A stretch of 64,000 nucleotides of DNA from DSWT01 sp035373625 (GCA_035373625.1 DAOSNS010000015.1:22382-86381), one strand, 5' to 3'. Counted from the first letter of the stretch, positions 23,261-32,982 are shown. The notes: a model not told the origin generated them from the letters alone. Translations and numbers: made by a program.

Positions 23261-26200
23261 TTATTGCAACAACAAGTTGACATTGTAGTTCCGTTCATCG
23301 GCCGCCACGGTTACTTGGGTCGTCGCCGTGCGCAACTGACCACTCATCAAGGCTTCTGCATAGACAACATAGGTTCCCGGTGGGATGTTATAGAAGTGAT
23401 AGGTACCATCTTGAATCGAGCGAGTGTGATAGACCTCTCCCCCTTGCGTATAAGCCCATACATCAGCGCCGGGCAACAGGACCGGGATATTGTTTTGTCC
23501 ACGGGTTTTGACCTGTCCTCCAATCGAGGCCGTCCCCGGTTGATCCGGCGGTATGGGCCAGGTAGTACATACCTGGGCTTTGAGCTCATCAAGGTAAAAG
23601 AAAGTACCATTAATATCGGTATCATTGTAGCCATTCCATTGCAAACGCACCGTCTGCCCCGCATAAGCGGTAATGTCAGGCATAGCATCACTCAACATAA
23701 TACTAATTGGGTACCACGTGTTTGAGGCACTGCCACCATTGATCACGGATTGTGCAGTAAGCAACGGCGTCCCACCCGTTGAGTAAAGATTCAAAAACAA
23801 CTTATCATCAGGGTCGGCCTCAATTCCAAGGCTACAATTCAAATTGCTCTTGTCTACATAGTAATAGCCGGAGACATTGAATGTCGAGAAAGTGTATATC
23901 TTCGTAGGAAATTGCACCGTCTGATACAGATAAGGTTGCAACTGGTTGGATGCACAAGGGATGGCGCCATTAGAAGCATGGAGACGGATTGAGAAACTTC
24001 CTCGATAAAACTGCGCTGATGTTCTTTGATAGGCCCCGGTCAGCCCATTAAGGTCGCCGGCCTTCCAATACGTGAAGAGCACCTCCGGGTTACCCTCAAA
24101 TCCCCCCATCGAAAGTAATTCCGTACATTCCACCTTACCGGGCGGGTTAACTGCCGGATCCTCAGGCTCCTCCGGCAAATTCGACGCGTCATAAAGTGTA
24201 CACGCCTCGAAGTCATCATAAATGGCCGGCCCCACAGCACCGTTATCGGCGCTAGTCGCCAGGCCGATATACAATGTAGAGGGGAAACCTGCCAGAGTAT
24301 CCGTCCTACGCAGAGTCCAGTTCACCCCATCACCCGAAGAATAGGCTTTGAATACATCGCCAAGACGCGTGATCTGGAGATACTGAGGCGCACTGGCAGT
24401 GTTACTATTCACCGTGGCATTGCCGCCAGTCGCAGTTCGGTACTCGCGCGAAACAGCCCCGCCTTTAGTCTGAAAGAGGGAATAATGTGCCGCATCCGGC
24501 GACAAAGACGCCCGCGCCATCAAACCGGCATTGGCATCGTTATCGGCCGATTGCAAGCTTTGCACCTTCACGGTCATGCTGAAGTTGCCACTCACAGGAG
24601 ATTGATACAGGTAGCGGAAGCTATCGTAGTTTGCCGGTACACTGATATCACCCCACCCCGGTGTAACGGCAAGCGTCCCTCCACTTGCGCTCTGAGACCC
24701 CCCAAGTAATACCGCTGCAGACCATTGTGCCCCCAGGCCACTATTGAAGTTGTCGTTGCGCCCGGTGATGGGCGAAATCGAGAAATCATCAAAAAACGCC
24801 GGACCGGGGATGTTGGTATTATCGCTATTAGCCACGATACCCACGTACACGGCTCCCATTGTAATCGTGCGTCCCGAACCCCGCTCTGTCCAGGTAGACC
24901 CATTGGTGGAGAAATAGGAACGGAACACATTGCCTGTCCGGGTAATCCGCACCCACAAAGGCAAGCTGGCAGTCGCACTAGATTCCGAAGCGGTACCACC
25001 GGTGGTAGTGCGATAATCTTGATAAACACTTAAATTGGCCTTGACCAATGTAGCAATGTAGCGGCTGTTGAGAGCCATAGATTCACGCACCATTAACCCC
25101 GCCTCGGCATCGGAGTCGGTCGAACCGATACTGATCACGCGCAATCTCATGTCAAAATCGCCACTTACAGGTGCCTGATAAACGTAGTAACCGCCGTCAT
25201 AATTGGTACCGGTACCGCCGATCCGGCCACGGTTGGGCATAATACGCAATTGTCCTCCCACCACATCGTGCGAAGCTACGGGGAAATCCATGCCTGCCCA
25301 TTGTCCTCCTAACCCAGCATTGAAGTCATCATTGCGCCCTGGCAAAGGCACACATGATAAGGCATGGACCGCAAGTGGGCCGAAAACATTGTTATCCTCC
25401 CCCCCGACATTACCTTCATCCACGTAGTTAGTCGTATCAATTTGAAACCACAGGTTATGCGGATCCAAATCGTACAAGGTGAGGCTCATCGTCACGATGT
25501 CATTCCCAAACGCAGCAAAGTTGCTCACCCATTGCTTGCTCTGCCCAAATTGCATTGTACCAGGAGGCGAGGACAAATCCATATACATATCCACGTCCAC
25601 CGGCTGCGACACCGGTACCGGTGCCAGATTGGCAACACGGATTTGTATGGTCACCGGGGCCCCGGGGGCAATACCGGTTTGGGAAATAACCTGCACACTG
25701 GTAATCACCAAATCGGGAGGCACCTCCGCGATTTCAATCGCACCCGACCAGGCTACCAGAGTGGCCGCCTCATTGCAGCCATTACTTCCACCATCACCAC
25801 GGTGCGACTCGATACGATACTGCCCGGCGACCCCCAAAGGCACCTGAACCGGGACATCCTCATAATCCCAGGTTGCGCCGTCCACCATAACCGGATAGGC
25901 CAAACGCGCCGTCACTTGGGTCGAAGTGATCAGAGTCGGACACCACCACAGCGAATAAGGTGCGTCACCCGGCACATGATCCATCACCGACACCCCTAAC
26001 CAGGCGGCAGGGGGTGGGTTATGATCAGACACCACCAGATATGGGCCGGTCGCATGCCAGGTCTTTTCTCCTATATCTACCGGTTCAATGGCATCTACAA
26101 CACCATCACTATCATAGTCCAACCATGCCGTCACCGTAGAAACACCAGGGCGATTGGCGTACAGGGTGGTTCGTGCTATACCGTTGGCATCGGTAGACAA

Positions 26201-27115
26201 AATCACCGCCGGTGTTCCTACACCGGAAAAACTAAAGCTGCCGAGGTCAGTTTGGAATGTTACGCGAGCGCCGGCCACATTACGCCCAGCCTCATCTGTC
26301 ACCCGCGCAGCAAGCCGATGGATACGATCATCTGGCAACTCATTCATCGCCGTCTCGAAATCCAGGGTGATATAATAAACGGGGATAGGGGTTGATGTAG
26401 GCGTTGGCCCCGGCGTGACAGACGGGACAGGCGTAGTGGTCGGTACCGCCGTTCCCGGCGGGGCAATCGGCGGTACTGCCCCAAAAGTGGGCGGCGGGAG
26501 ATTGCCAAACCCCACTTGTACACCTTCATTGATCCCACCGACAGCACTGCGCACCTGAATATGCGCATTGGGTAATACGGTGCCAAAGACAATTAAGGGA
26601 ACATTGTGGACAACTTGTACTCGCACCGGAAGCCCTTGCAGACCGGGCATATCTTGTTGTTCAGCTCCATCGAAACTTTGAAATCCCCAAATGCGTACCC
26701 CCAGCATCCCAGGCTCATTATTGTGGGCCAAAATACAAGCGGCGCTGTCCGCCCCACTACAGATTGTCGTTGTGCGCAACCCCACCACCGCCTGAACCGA
26801 GGCCCTCTTGATCAGCAGGACGCGCCGTGCGTAATAAGCGGCATCGCTTTCATTGGGATTCTCAGCATAGTCTATCGGACAATCAGGATATGGCTCAGGG
26901 ATGGGATTGCCGGAAATATCACGATGCAAGCACTGACCCTGGTTAGGCTGATAGGAAACGGCAAAACGCAGCCCCTCACGCGAGGCATGCGCTACGGTCA
27001 AGTAGCCTTGAAAAATAAATGCCACATCAATCAAGCCAAAGATCGCAACCAATAGTAACGGTAAGATCAAAGCAAACTCAACCAGGCTTTGTGCTCGAGT
27101 AGGTGCATGTTTCAT
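23261..27115 (-). CDS. TadE-type anchor fused to a ~1,200-residue multidomain ectodomain
   Basis: The N-terminus (QSLVEFALILPLLLVAIFGL, then IDVAFIFQGYLTVAHASREGLRFA) is a canonical TadE pseudopilin segment. It is followed by a Pro/Thr linker, a Big_1-like Ig domain (~245-350) and one WWC module (~380-460). A CARDB-like domain (~468-580) and two DUF1349/LamG-like sandwiches (~588-782 and ~785-975, each starting GRND-F-N--LG-QW) come next. A CBM-like domain (~993-1185) and a C-terminal carboxypeptidase-regulatory-like domain (~1195-1284, ASIGGQVKTRGQNNIPVLLP) complete it. At 1,284 aa it far exceeds ordinary TadE (~150-200). GGAGG precedes the ATG. I infer a giant minor pilin or tip adhesin. 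Confidence 0.8.
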   Translation of the reverse strand: MKHAPTRAQSLVEFALILPLLLVAIFGLIDVAFIFQGYLTVAHASREGLRFAVSYQPNQGQCLHRDISGNPIPEPYPDCPIDYAENPNESDAAYYARRVLLIKRASVQAVVGLRTTTICSGADSAACILAHNNEPGMLGVRIWGFQSFDGAEQQDMPGLQGLPVRVQVVHNVPLIVFGTVLPNAHIQVRSAVGGINEGVQVGFGNLPPPTFGAVPPIAPPGTAVPTTTPVPSVTPGPTPTSTPIPVYYITLDFETAMNELPDDRIHRLAARVTDEAGRNVAGARVTFQTDLGSFSFSGVGTPAVILSTDANGIARTTLYANRPGVSTVTAWLDYDSDGVVDAIEPVDIGEKTWHATGPYLVVSDHNPPPAAWLGVSVMDHVPGDAPYSLWWCPTLITSTQVTARLAYPVMVDGATWDYEDVPVQVPLGVAGQYRIESHRGDGGSNGCNEAATLVAWSGAIEIAEVPPDLVITSVQVISQTGIAPGAPVTIQIRVANLAPVPVSQPVDVDMYMDLSSPPGTMQFGQSKQWVSNFAAFGNDIVTMSLTLYDLDPHNLWFQIDTTNYVDEGNVGGEDNNVFGPLAVHALSCVPLPGRNDDFNAGLGGQWAGMDFPVASHDVVGGQLRIMPNRGRIGGTGTNYDGGYYVYQAPVSGDFDMRLRVISIGSTDSDAEAGLMVRESMALNSRYIATLVKANLSVYQDYRTTTGGTASESSATASLPLWVRITRTGNVFRSYFSTNGSTWTERGSGRTITMGAVYVGIVANSDNTNIPGPAFFDDFSISPITGRNDNFNSGLGAQWSAAVLLGGSQSASGGTLAVTPGWGDISVPANYDSFRYLYQSPVSGNFSMTVKVQSLQSADNDANAGLMARASLSPDAAHYSLFQTKGGAVSREYRTATGGNATVNSNTASAPQYLQITRLGDVFKAYSSGDGVNWTLRRTDTLAGFPSTLYIGLATSADNGAVGPAIYDDFEACTLYDASNLPEEPEDPAVNPPGKVECTELLSMGGFEGNPEVLFTYWKAGDLNGLTGAYQRTSAQFYRGSFSIRLHASNGAIPCASNQLQPYLYQTVQFPTKIYTFSTFNVSGYYYVDKSNLNCSLGIEADPDDKLFLNLYSTGGTPLLTAQSVINGGSASNTWYPISIMLSDAMPDITAYAGQTVRLQWNGYNDTDINGTFFYLDELKAQVCTTWPIPPDQPGTASIGGQVKTRGQNNIPVLLPGADVWAYTQGGEVYHTRSIQDGTYHFYNIPPGTYVVYAEALMSGQLRTATTQVTVAADERNYNVNLLLQ

Positions 27116-27149
27116 ACGGCCTCCATAAAAGATGCTTCTGCGAAAACAG

Positions 27150-27332
27150 TTATGGTACCTTTGTCTTGTAGTCCACCATTTTCATGCTCGCAGGAGCGTG
27201 AGTTGCATCATCGTCTCTTCTGAAAATCCGTTTGAACATTGAAACGTTATTTTCATCCAACCGCTGGCGCATCAATACCAATGGTTCATAAAGACTTTCT
27301 TCCAGGTTATCTGGAAATTTCTTGACGCTCAT
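27150..27332 (-). CDS. Possible small ORF upstream of the giant TadE gene
   Basis: A 60-codon frame (MSVKKFPDNLEESLYEPLVL...) ends 34 bases before the TadE fusion and has a TATAAT on the same strand at 27353-27358, about 20 bases upstream. No Shine-Dalgarno and no recognisable family. It may be a leader ORF of the surface operon or chance. The rest of the 27116-27698 gap is lower in GC and shows no convincing gene on either strand. Confidence 0.25.
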   Translation of the reverse strand: MSVKKFPDNLEESLYEPLVLMRQRLDENNVSMFKRIFRRDDDATHAPASMKMVDYKTKVP

Positions 27333-27698
27333 ACCAGCAAAAGAACCAAGGGATTATACTAGCCGATGAGTATGTGGAGTAGAGAAGAACGTAGCTTCAA
27401 TTTACTACGAGCGTCAATCATTTCTTACATAATTCTCACTTTTAATTATACGGATAGCGACTCAAAAGTCAAGGGGACTTTAGTAAGGGCTGGCTGCGTT
27501 CTTCATCAATTTGCTGATCGTAATACCAACTCCAATTCAAGGTTTTCAGGAAAAGATAATTTTCAGTTGCTCATCAGGAACAAATACGCTATCATAGGAA
27601 TTCAGGATCAACCGGCAATCACCGACGTTCCAGCGAGAATCTGTCAATAGTTCGACTGATTTTATAGTTCACAACCCTATCCGGATGTACAGGACAAA

Positions 27699-30191
27699 TT
27701 GATCGTGGAAGAGATAGGCCGCTCTTATCAAACCGACGTTGAAATAACCCCATCTCACCCTGTCGCGCCGGGCCATATCGGCGGGTTATTCTGCCTCTCC
27801 GTCGCCACGCTGACATTTGAAATCAACCTCACCCGCCTCTTCTCCGTCGCGCAGTTCTACCATTTCGCTTTTATGATCATCAGCCTGGCGATGTTGGGAT
27901 TCGGCGCGAGTGGGACATGGCTGGCGCTTGCCCCACGCCCGGGGCGGCGACATCCCCGCCGCACGCTTGCCTGGCTTGCGCTCGGCTATGGCGTCGCCTG
28001 CCCGGCGGCCTATTTGCTCATCAATTGGCTCCCCTTCGATTCATTCAGCATCGCCTGGGACCGCCGCCAGGCAGTGATCCTGATCGTGCAATACGTGGCG
28101 CTGGCGATCCCTTTCTTTTGCAGTGGCGCGGTGCTGGGGTTGTTGTTCGTCGGTCACCCGCAGGCGATAGGGCGTCTGTATGCGACAAATCTGACCGGTT
28201 CGGCGTTGGGATGTGTCCTCGCTCTCGTCCTCCCCGGCTGGGTGGGCGGTGAAGGCGTCGTATGGCTGAGCGGCCTCGCTGGAGGAATCGCGGCGTTGGG
28301 CTTTGCCCTTTCCCTACAAAAGGAAGCCGTGCGCGTTGACAATTCGCCCTGCGCCTGGGCTGCCGGTTTGCTCATCACCGGTTGTGTCGTGGTGCTTATG
28401 CTACGGCCTGCTGCACTGGAACTGCGCCTCTCGCCGTACAAGAGCCTCAGCTACGCGCTGCAATTCCCCGGCGCGCGCGTGATCTGGCAACGCTGGAACA
28501 GTTTCTCGCGCGTGGATGTCGTCGAGAGTGCGGGGATTCGCTCTTTGCCGGGCCTCAGCTACCGTTACATGGCGCCGCTGCCGCCACAGGACGGCCTGCT
28601 CGTGGATGGCGATGACCTCAACCCGATCCTGCGGCCATCCGCCCCCCATGCCGCCGACCTGGCCTTCACCGATTATTTGCCCACTGCCGTCGCCTATCAA
28701 CTGCGGCCGGGTGCGCATGCGTTGGTGGTGGAACCCGGCGGCGGGCTGGAAATCTGGGTTGCGCGGGCGCAGGGCGCGGTATCCGTCACCGCCATCGCGG
28801 CCAACCCGCTCATCGTCGCGGCGGCCGGTGAGAGCTACCGTGCGCCCGGGGTCAACGCCGTCATCGAAGACGCGCGCAGCTTCATCCGCCGCACCACCGA
28901 CCGCTACGACGTGCTCACCCTGGCGCTGACGACGCCCTATCGCCCGATCCGTTCCGGCGCGTACAGCCTGGCAGAGGATTACCATTACACCGTCGAAGCC
29001 TTCGGCGATGATCTGCATGCACTCGCGCCCGACGGTTTGCTCGTCGTCACCCGCTGGCTGCAAATGCCGCCGAGCGAGTCGCTGCGCGCGTTTGCTCTGG
29101 CAGTTACGGCGGTGGAGCAGAACGGCGGCGAACCAGCACAACAGATTGTCGCCTTTCGCGGTTACGCCGTGATGACGCTGTTGGTCAAAAATTCGCCGTT
29201 CACAGCGATGGAACTGGCGCACATCCGCCGTTTCACTGCCCAAAACGCCTTCGATATGGTCTACGCCCCCGACATTCAACCGGATGAGGTCAACCGCTAC
29301 AATGTGCTGGCGGAGCCGCTGTATTTCCAGACCTTCACCGCCCTGTTGGCGGCCAAAGATCGCGCGGCCTGGTATGCAGCCTATCCCTTCGATGTGACGC
29401 CCCCCACCGATGCACACCCGTTCTTCGGGCACTTCTTCAAGTGGTCACAGGCACAACAGGTGCTGGCGGAACTGGGGAAAACCTGGCAACCCTTCGGTGG
29501 CGCGGGGTATTTCGTGCTGGCAGCGTTGTTGATATTGGCGCTCGCCGCCGCCGGGGTGATTATCCTCCTGCCGGTGGTCGTCGCCCGGCGGCGTATCGGC
29601 AAAGTGACGACGCCGGTGTACTTTGGGCTGTTGGGATTGGGCTTCATGCTCGTGGAGATTCCGCTGATGCAGCGATTCATCCTCTTTCTGGGGCATCCGG
29701 CCTACGCGATGACGACCGTGCTCTTTGCAATGCTGTTCTTTTCCGGCATCGGCAGTATGCTGGCACAGCGCGTCCCACTGCACGTGGCGTTGGGCTTGCT
29801 GGTGGGGTTGATCGGCGTTTATGCGGTAGGACTGCCGACGCTTTTCGCCCGGACGTTGGCCTTGCCGTTGGGTGGGCGGATGGCCGTCGCGGTGCTGACG
29901 CTCGTGCCGGCCGGTCTGTTGATAGGGATGCCGTTCCCGCAGGGGCTACGCCGCCTCGCAGCAACGCCGCGCTCCATCCCCTGGGCGTGGGGCGTCAACG
30001 GAGCGCTGTCGGTGGTGGCTTCGGTGCTGGCGGCATTGCTGGCGCTCGCCAGCGGTTTCGACGTGGTGTTGCTGGGCGGAGCGCTGTGCTATGCCGGCGC
30101 GTGGCTCACGGCGGGTCAGGGATGCCGTGTGGGCGCGCTCGCGGTCCCCGCGCCGGTGAACGGGACAAAGATAACACCGCCCAAATTGTAA
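27699..30191 (+). CDS. Spermidine-synthase-like multi-spanning membrane protein
   Basis: An 830-aa protein with about seven N-terminal membrane helices (residues ~25-245) and a central soluble domain (~265-590) of the aminopropyltransferase/methyltransferase fold. That domain shows LVVEPGGGLEIWVAR and VNAVIEDARSFIRRTTDRYDVLTLAL, degenerate at the putrescine-binding positions. About seven C-terminal helices follow (~600-815). This membrane-soluble-membrane layout is that of fused SpeE-like proteins whose substrate is generally unknown. The start is TTG 27699 or GTG 27705. The last 76 bases overlap the convergent pcm gene. Confidence 0.75.
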   Translation: MIVEEIGRSYQTDVEITPSHPVAPGHIGGLFCLSVATLTFEINLTRLFSVAQFYHFAFMIISLAMLGFGASGTWLALAPRPGRRHPRRTLAWLALGYGVACPAAYLLINWLPFDSFSIAWDRRQAVILIVQYVALAIPFFCSGAVLGLLFVGHPQAIGRLYATNLTGSALGCVLALVLPGWVGGEGVVWLSGLAGGIAALGFALSLQKEAVRVDNSPCAWAAGLLITGCVVVLMLRPAALELRLSPYKSLSYALQFPGARVIWQRWNSFSRVDVVESAGIRSLPGLSYRYMAPLPPQDGLLVDGDDLNPILRPSAPHAADLAFTDYLPTAVAYQLRPGAHALVVEPGGGLEIWVARAQGAVSVTAIAANPLIVAAAGESYRAPGVNAVIEDARSFIRRTTDRYDVLTLALTTPYRPIRSGAYSLAEDYHYTVEAFGDDLHALAPDGLLVVTRWLQMPPSESLRAFALAVTAVEQNGGEPAQQIVAFRGYAVMTLLVKNSPFTAMELAHIRRFTAQNAFDMVYAPDIQPDEVNRYNVLAEPLYFQTFTALLAAKDRAAWYAAYPFDVTPPTDAHPFFGHFFKWSQAQQVLAELGKTWQPFGGAGYFVLAALLILALAAAGVIILLPVVVARRRIGKVTTPVYFGLLGLGFMLVEIPLMQRFILFLGHPAYAMTTVLFAMLFFSGIGSMLAQRVPLHVALGLLVGLIGVYAVGLPTLFARTLALPLGGRMAVAVLTLVPAGLLIGMPFPQGLRRLAATPRSIPWAWGVNGALSVVASVLAALLALASGFDVVLLGGALCYAGAWLTAGQGCRVGALAVPAPVNGTKITPPKL

Positions 30192-30943
30192 GCCTTCAGG
30201 TCGTCGCCTTCTTTCACGAACTGCCACAGGCTCTGGTAGCCGCCCGGCGGACCGATGGGGATGACGAGCCGTCCGCCATCTTTGAGCTGCGCGACCAGCG
30301 GCGGCGGCAGGTGATCCGGCGCAGCGGTGACGATGATGGCATCGAAGGGCGCGTGTTCTTCCCAACCGTAGTAACCATCGCCCTGCTTGACCTGCACGTT
30401 GGTATAGCCCAAATCGCGCAGTCGGGCGGCCGCATGTTCGGCCAGTTCAGGGATGATTTCGACGCTGTAGACTTCGATGTCCCCCAGCTCGGCGAGCACC
30501 GCCGCCTGGTAGCCTGACCCTGTGCCGATTTCCAGCACCTTCTCCCCCGGTTGCAACGACAGCAGCTCCGTCATCCAGGCGACGATGTAGGGTTGGGAGA
30601 TGGTCTGCCCATAGCCGATGGGCAGGGGATGATCGGCATACGCCAGGGATATGTAATCCGCCGGCACAAAGCGATGGCGCGGCACGGTGCGCATAGCGCG
30701 TAGCACGGCGGGGTCGGTCACATTGCGACTGACGATGGTTTCGGACACCATTTGCAGACGTTCTTGCGTCAGCGCCGCTTCGTCAAAGGTGGGCGTCACC
30801 GTAGGCGATGGCGACGGCATGAAAGCCGGCGACGGCGCCAATACTGTCCGAGGTTGGGTTAGCCATGCATAGATGACGGCCACAAGCACAACGCCCCCGA
30901 TGACACCTACAAACCCATACCGCCCTATATGCAGGTGTTTCAT
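30116..30943 (-). CDS. pcm: Membrane-anchored protein-L-isoaspartate O-methyltransferase
   Basis: It repairs isoaspartyl damage using SAM. Catalytic domain at about 60-260: VPRHRFVPADYISLAYADHPLPIG, GQTISQPYIVAWMTELL, VLEIGTGSGYQAAVLAEL (SAM motif I) and FDAIIVTAAPDHLPPPL. Unusually, an N-terminal helix (YGFVGVIGGVVLVAVIYAWL) and a Pro/Ser/Thr linker precede it, so the enzyme is anchored and probably faces outside or is exported, unlike the usual cytosolic form. The C-terminal 25 codons overlap the end of the upstream convergent gene. Confidence 0.9.
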   Translation of the reverse strand: MKHLHIGRYGFVGVIGGVVLVAVIYAWLTQPRTVLAPSPAFMPSPSPTVTPTFDEAALTQERLQMVSETIVSRNVTDPAVLRAMRTVPRHRFVPADYISLAYADHPLPIGYGQTISQPYIVAWMTELLSLQPGEKVLEIGTGSGYQAAVLAELGDIEVYSVEIIPELAEHAAARLRDLGYTNVQVKQGDGYYGWEEHAPFDAIIVTAAPDHLPPPLVAQLKDGGRLVIPIGPPGGYQSLWQFVKEGDDLKAYNLGGVIFVPFTGAGTASAPTRHP

Positions 30944-30959
30944 GGGAAGCCTCCCTATC

Positions 30960-31015
30960 GTTGAAACGTTGGCACGTTATCGCATTGGCATGTTATCGCG
31001 CTGGAACGTTATTCC
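30960..31015 (+). repeat. ttggcacg/ttatcgca octamer repeat
   Basis: Seven octamers of alternating type (ttgaaacg, ttggcacg, ttatcgca, ttggcatg, ttatcgcg, ctggaacg, ttattcct) fill most of the short gap between pcm and proA. Confidence 0.7.
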
Positions 31016-31021
31016 TAATTC

Positions 31022-32299
31022 CTACTCCCTCACATGCATATCCCCATACACAATCCACTTGTACGTTGTCAAAGCCTCCAATCCCATCGGGCCGCGCGCG
31101 TGGAGCTTCTGGGTGCTGACGGCAACTTCGGCACCCAGGCCAAACTGCCCCCCATCATTAAAGCGCGTGCTGGCATTGACGAACACTGCCGCCGAGTTGA
31201 TGGCATTGACGAAGCGTGTAGCGTTGTGCCAGTCGTTGGTGAGAATGCCGTCGGAGTGTTCGGTGCTGTGCGCCTGAATATGCGCGATAGCTTCGTCAAG
31301 CGAGTCCACGATCTTCACGCCGAGGATCAGCGCCAGCCATTCCTGATCGAAGTCCTCCGGCCCGGCGGGGACGACCTTTGCGCCGCCGGCGTTGTCGCGC
31401 AAGATTGCCAGCGCGTCCGGCGTGGCCCGCAATTCGACGCCACTGCGTGCCAGCCGCCCGGCCAGTGCCGGGAGAAACGTCGCGGCGACGGCGCGGTGGA
31501 CGAGAAGCGTGTCCAGGGCATTGCAGACACTTGGACGCTGCACTTTCGCGTTCTCGATCACGTCCAGGGCGCGCGTCAGGTCGGCGCTGGCATCCACAAA
31601 CAGATGGCAAATGCCGATCCCGCCGGTGATCACGGGGATCGTGCTCTGTTCGCGGCACAGACGGTGCAGGCTTGCGCCGCCGCGCGGGATGATCATATCC
31701 ACGTATTCATCCAGGCGCAGCAGTTCGGTCACGAGAGCACGATCGGGGTTGGCAATGAGCTGCACGGCAGCGGATGGCAGACCCACTTTCTGTAACGCGG
31801 CCTGGATCACCGCGACGAGCGCCAGATTGCTGCGCAGGGTCTCACTGCCGCCGCGCAGGATGACGGCATTGCCGGTTTTGAGGGACAGGGTGGCGATGTC
31901 AATGGTGACGTTGGGGCGCGCTTCGTAGATCACACCGAGCACGCCGATGGGGATGCGGCGACGGCTCAACCGGATACCGTTGGGCAGCACACGGCCTTCA
32001 ATCTCCATACCGACGGGATCGGGCAGTGCCGCGACTTTACGTGTATCGGCAGCCAATGCCGCGATGCGCTTCTCGTTCAACAGCAGGCGATCCAGCAGAG
32101 CGTCGCCTACGCCCTTCGTGCGCGCCTCGGCAATGTCGAGGATATTCTGCTCCAGCACGGTTGCGGCCTGCGCCTCCAGCTCGGCGGCAATCGCCAGCAG
32201 CGACGTGTCCTTCTGCGCCGTCGTCAACAGTGCCAGTTCGCGGCTTGCGGCCTTTGCAGCGCGGCCCATGGCGGTCAAGTCTACGTATATTTCGTTCAT
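31022..32299 (-). CDS. proA: Gamma-glutamyl phosphate reductase
   Basis: ProA reduces glutamyl-5-phosphate to glutamate semialdehyde with NADPH, the second proline step. The 425-aa protein contains RIPIGVLGVIYEARPNVT, NAVILRGGSE, the catalytic Cys in QRPSVCNALDTLL, STEHSDGI and NASTRFNDGGQFGLGAEVAVS. ATG 32299 has GAGGGAG in front; the longer frame adds seven residues without similarity. It lies downstream of gltA and proB on the same strand, but is separated from proB by a ~670-bp repeat array. Confidence 0.96.
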   Translation of the reverse strand: MNEIYVDLTAMGRAAKAASRELALLTTAQKDTSLLAIAAELEAQAATVLEQNILDIAEARTKGVGDALLDRLLLNEKRIAALAADTRKVAALPDPVGMEIEGRVLPNGIRLSRRRIPIGVLGVIYEARPNVTIDIATLSLKTGNAVILRGGSETLRSNLALVAVIQAALQKVGLPSAAVQLIANPDRALVTELLRLDEYVDMIIPRGGASLHRLCREQSTIPVITGGIGICHLFVDASADLTRALDVIENAKVQRPSVCNALDTLLVHRAVAATFLPALAGRLARSGVELRATPDALAILRDNAGGAKVVPAGPEDFDQEWLALILGVKIVDSLDEAIAHIQAHSTEHSDGILTNDWHNATRFVNAINSAAVFVNASTRFNDGGQFGLGAEVAVSTQKLHARGPMGLEALTTYKWIVYGDMHVRE

Positions 32300-32315
32300 T
32301 AGCTCCCTCATTTCA

Positions 32316-32981
32316 GTCATGTAGTCGGATAGTCATGTAGTCGGATAGTCGTGTAGTCGGATAGTTGCGTAGTCAGATAGTCACGTAGTCGGGTAGTCGT
32401 GTAGTTGGATAGTCACGTAGTTGGATAGTCATGTAGTCGGATAGTCACATAGTTGGATAGTCACATAGTCAGATAGTCGTGTAGTCGGATAGTCACGTAG
32501 TCGGATAGTCACGTAGTCGGATAGTCATGTAGTCGGATAGTCACGTAGTTGGATAGTCATGTAGTCGGATAGTCACGTAGTCGGATAGTCGTGTAGTCGG
32601 ATAGTCACGTAGTCGGATAGTTGCGTAGTCGGATAGTCACATAGTCAGATAGTCGTGTAGTCGGATAGTCACGTAGTTGGATAGTCACGTAGTCGGATAG
32701 TCACGTAGTCAGGTAGTCGTGTAGTTGGATAGTCGTGTAGTCGGATAGTCACGTAGTCGGATAGTCACGTAGTTGGATAGTTGCGTAGTCAGATAGTCCT
32801 GCGACTAACGACTACCTGACTAACGACCATACGACTAACGACTAACGACTACCTGACTAACGACCATACGACTAACGACTACCTGACTAACGACTACCTG
32901 ACTAACGACCATACGACTAATGACTAACGACTAACGACTACCTGACTAACGACTAACGACTATACGACTACCTGACTAACG
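32316..32981 (+). repeat. TAGTCNNN octamer array with inverted gactaac tail
   Basis: About 60 contiguous octamers of form TAG(T)(C/T)NNN (mostly tagtcgga alternating with tagtcacg, tagtcatg, tagtcgtg) run from 32316 to ~32799. Then ~180 bp of gactaac/gactacc/gaccatac words, the reverse complement of the same motif, run to the proB stop. The two halves can pair. There are no spacers and no coding frame (TAG recurs). It lies inside the presumed gltA-proB-proA transcript. Confidence 0.97.
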
Positions 32982-32982
32982 C

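Noticed and set aside
27366..27650. 94-aa plus-strand ORF upstream of the SpeE-like gene
   Set aside because: No ribosome-binding site, no recognisable family, atypical composition; probably chance in an A/T-rich intergenic region.
31034..31795. 253-aa plus-strand ORF opposite proA
   Set aside because: Antisense shadow of proA with no start signal.
32316..32981. CRISPR array
   Set aside because: Units are contiguous 7-8-mers with no unique spacers, no ~30-bp repeat period and no cas genes nearby.
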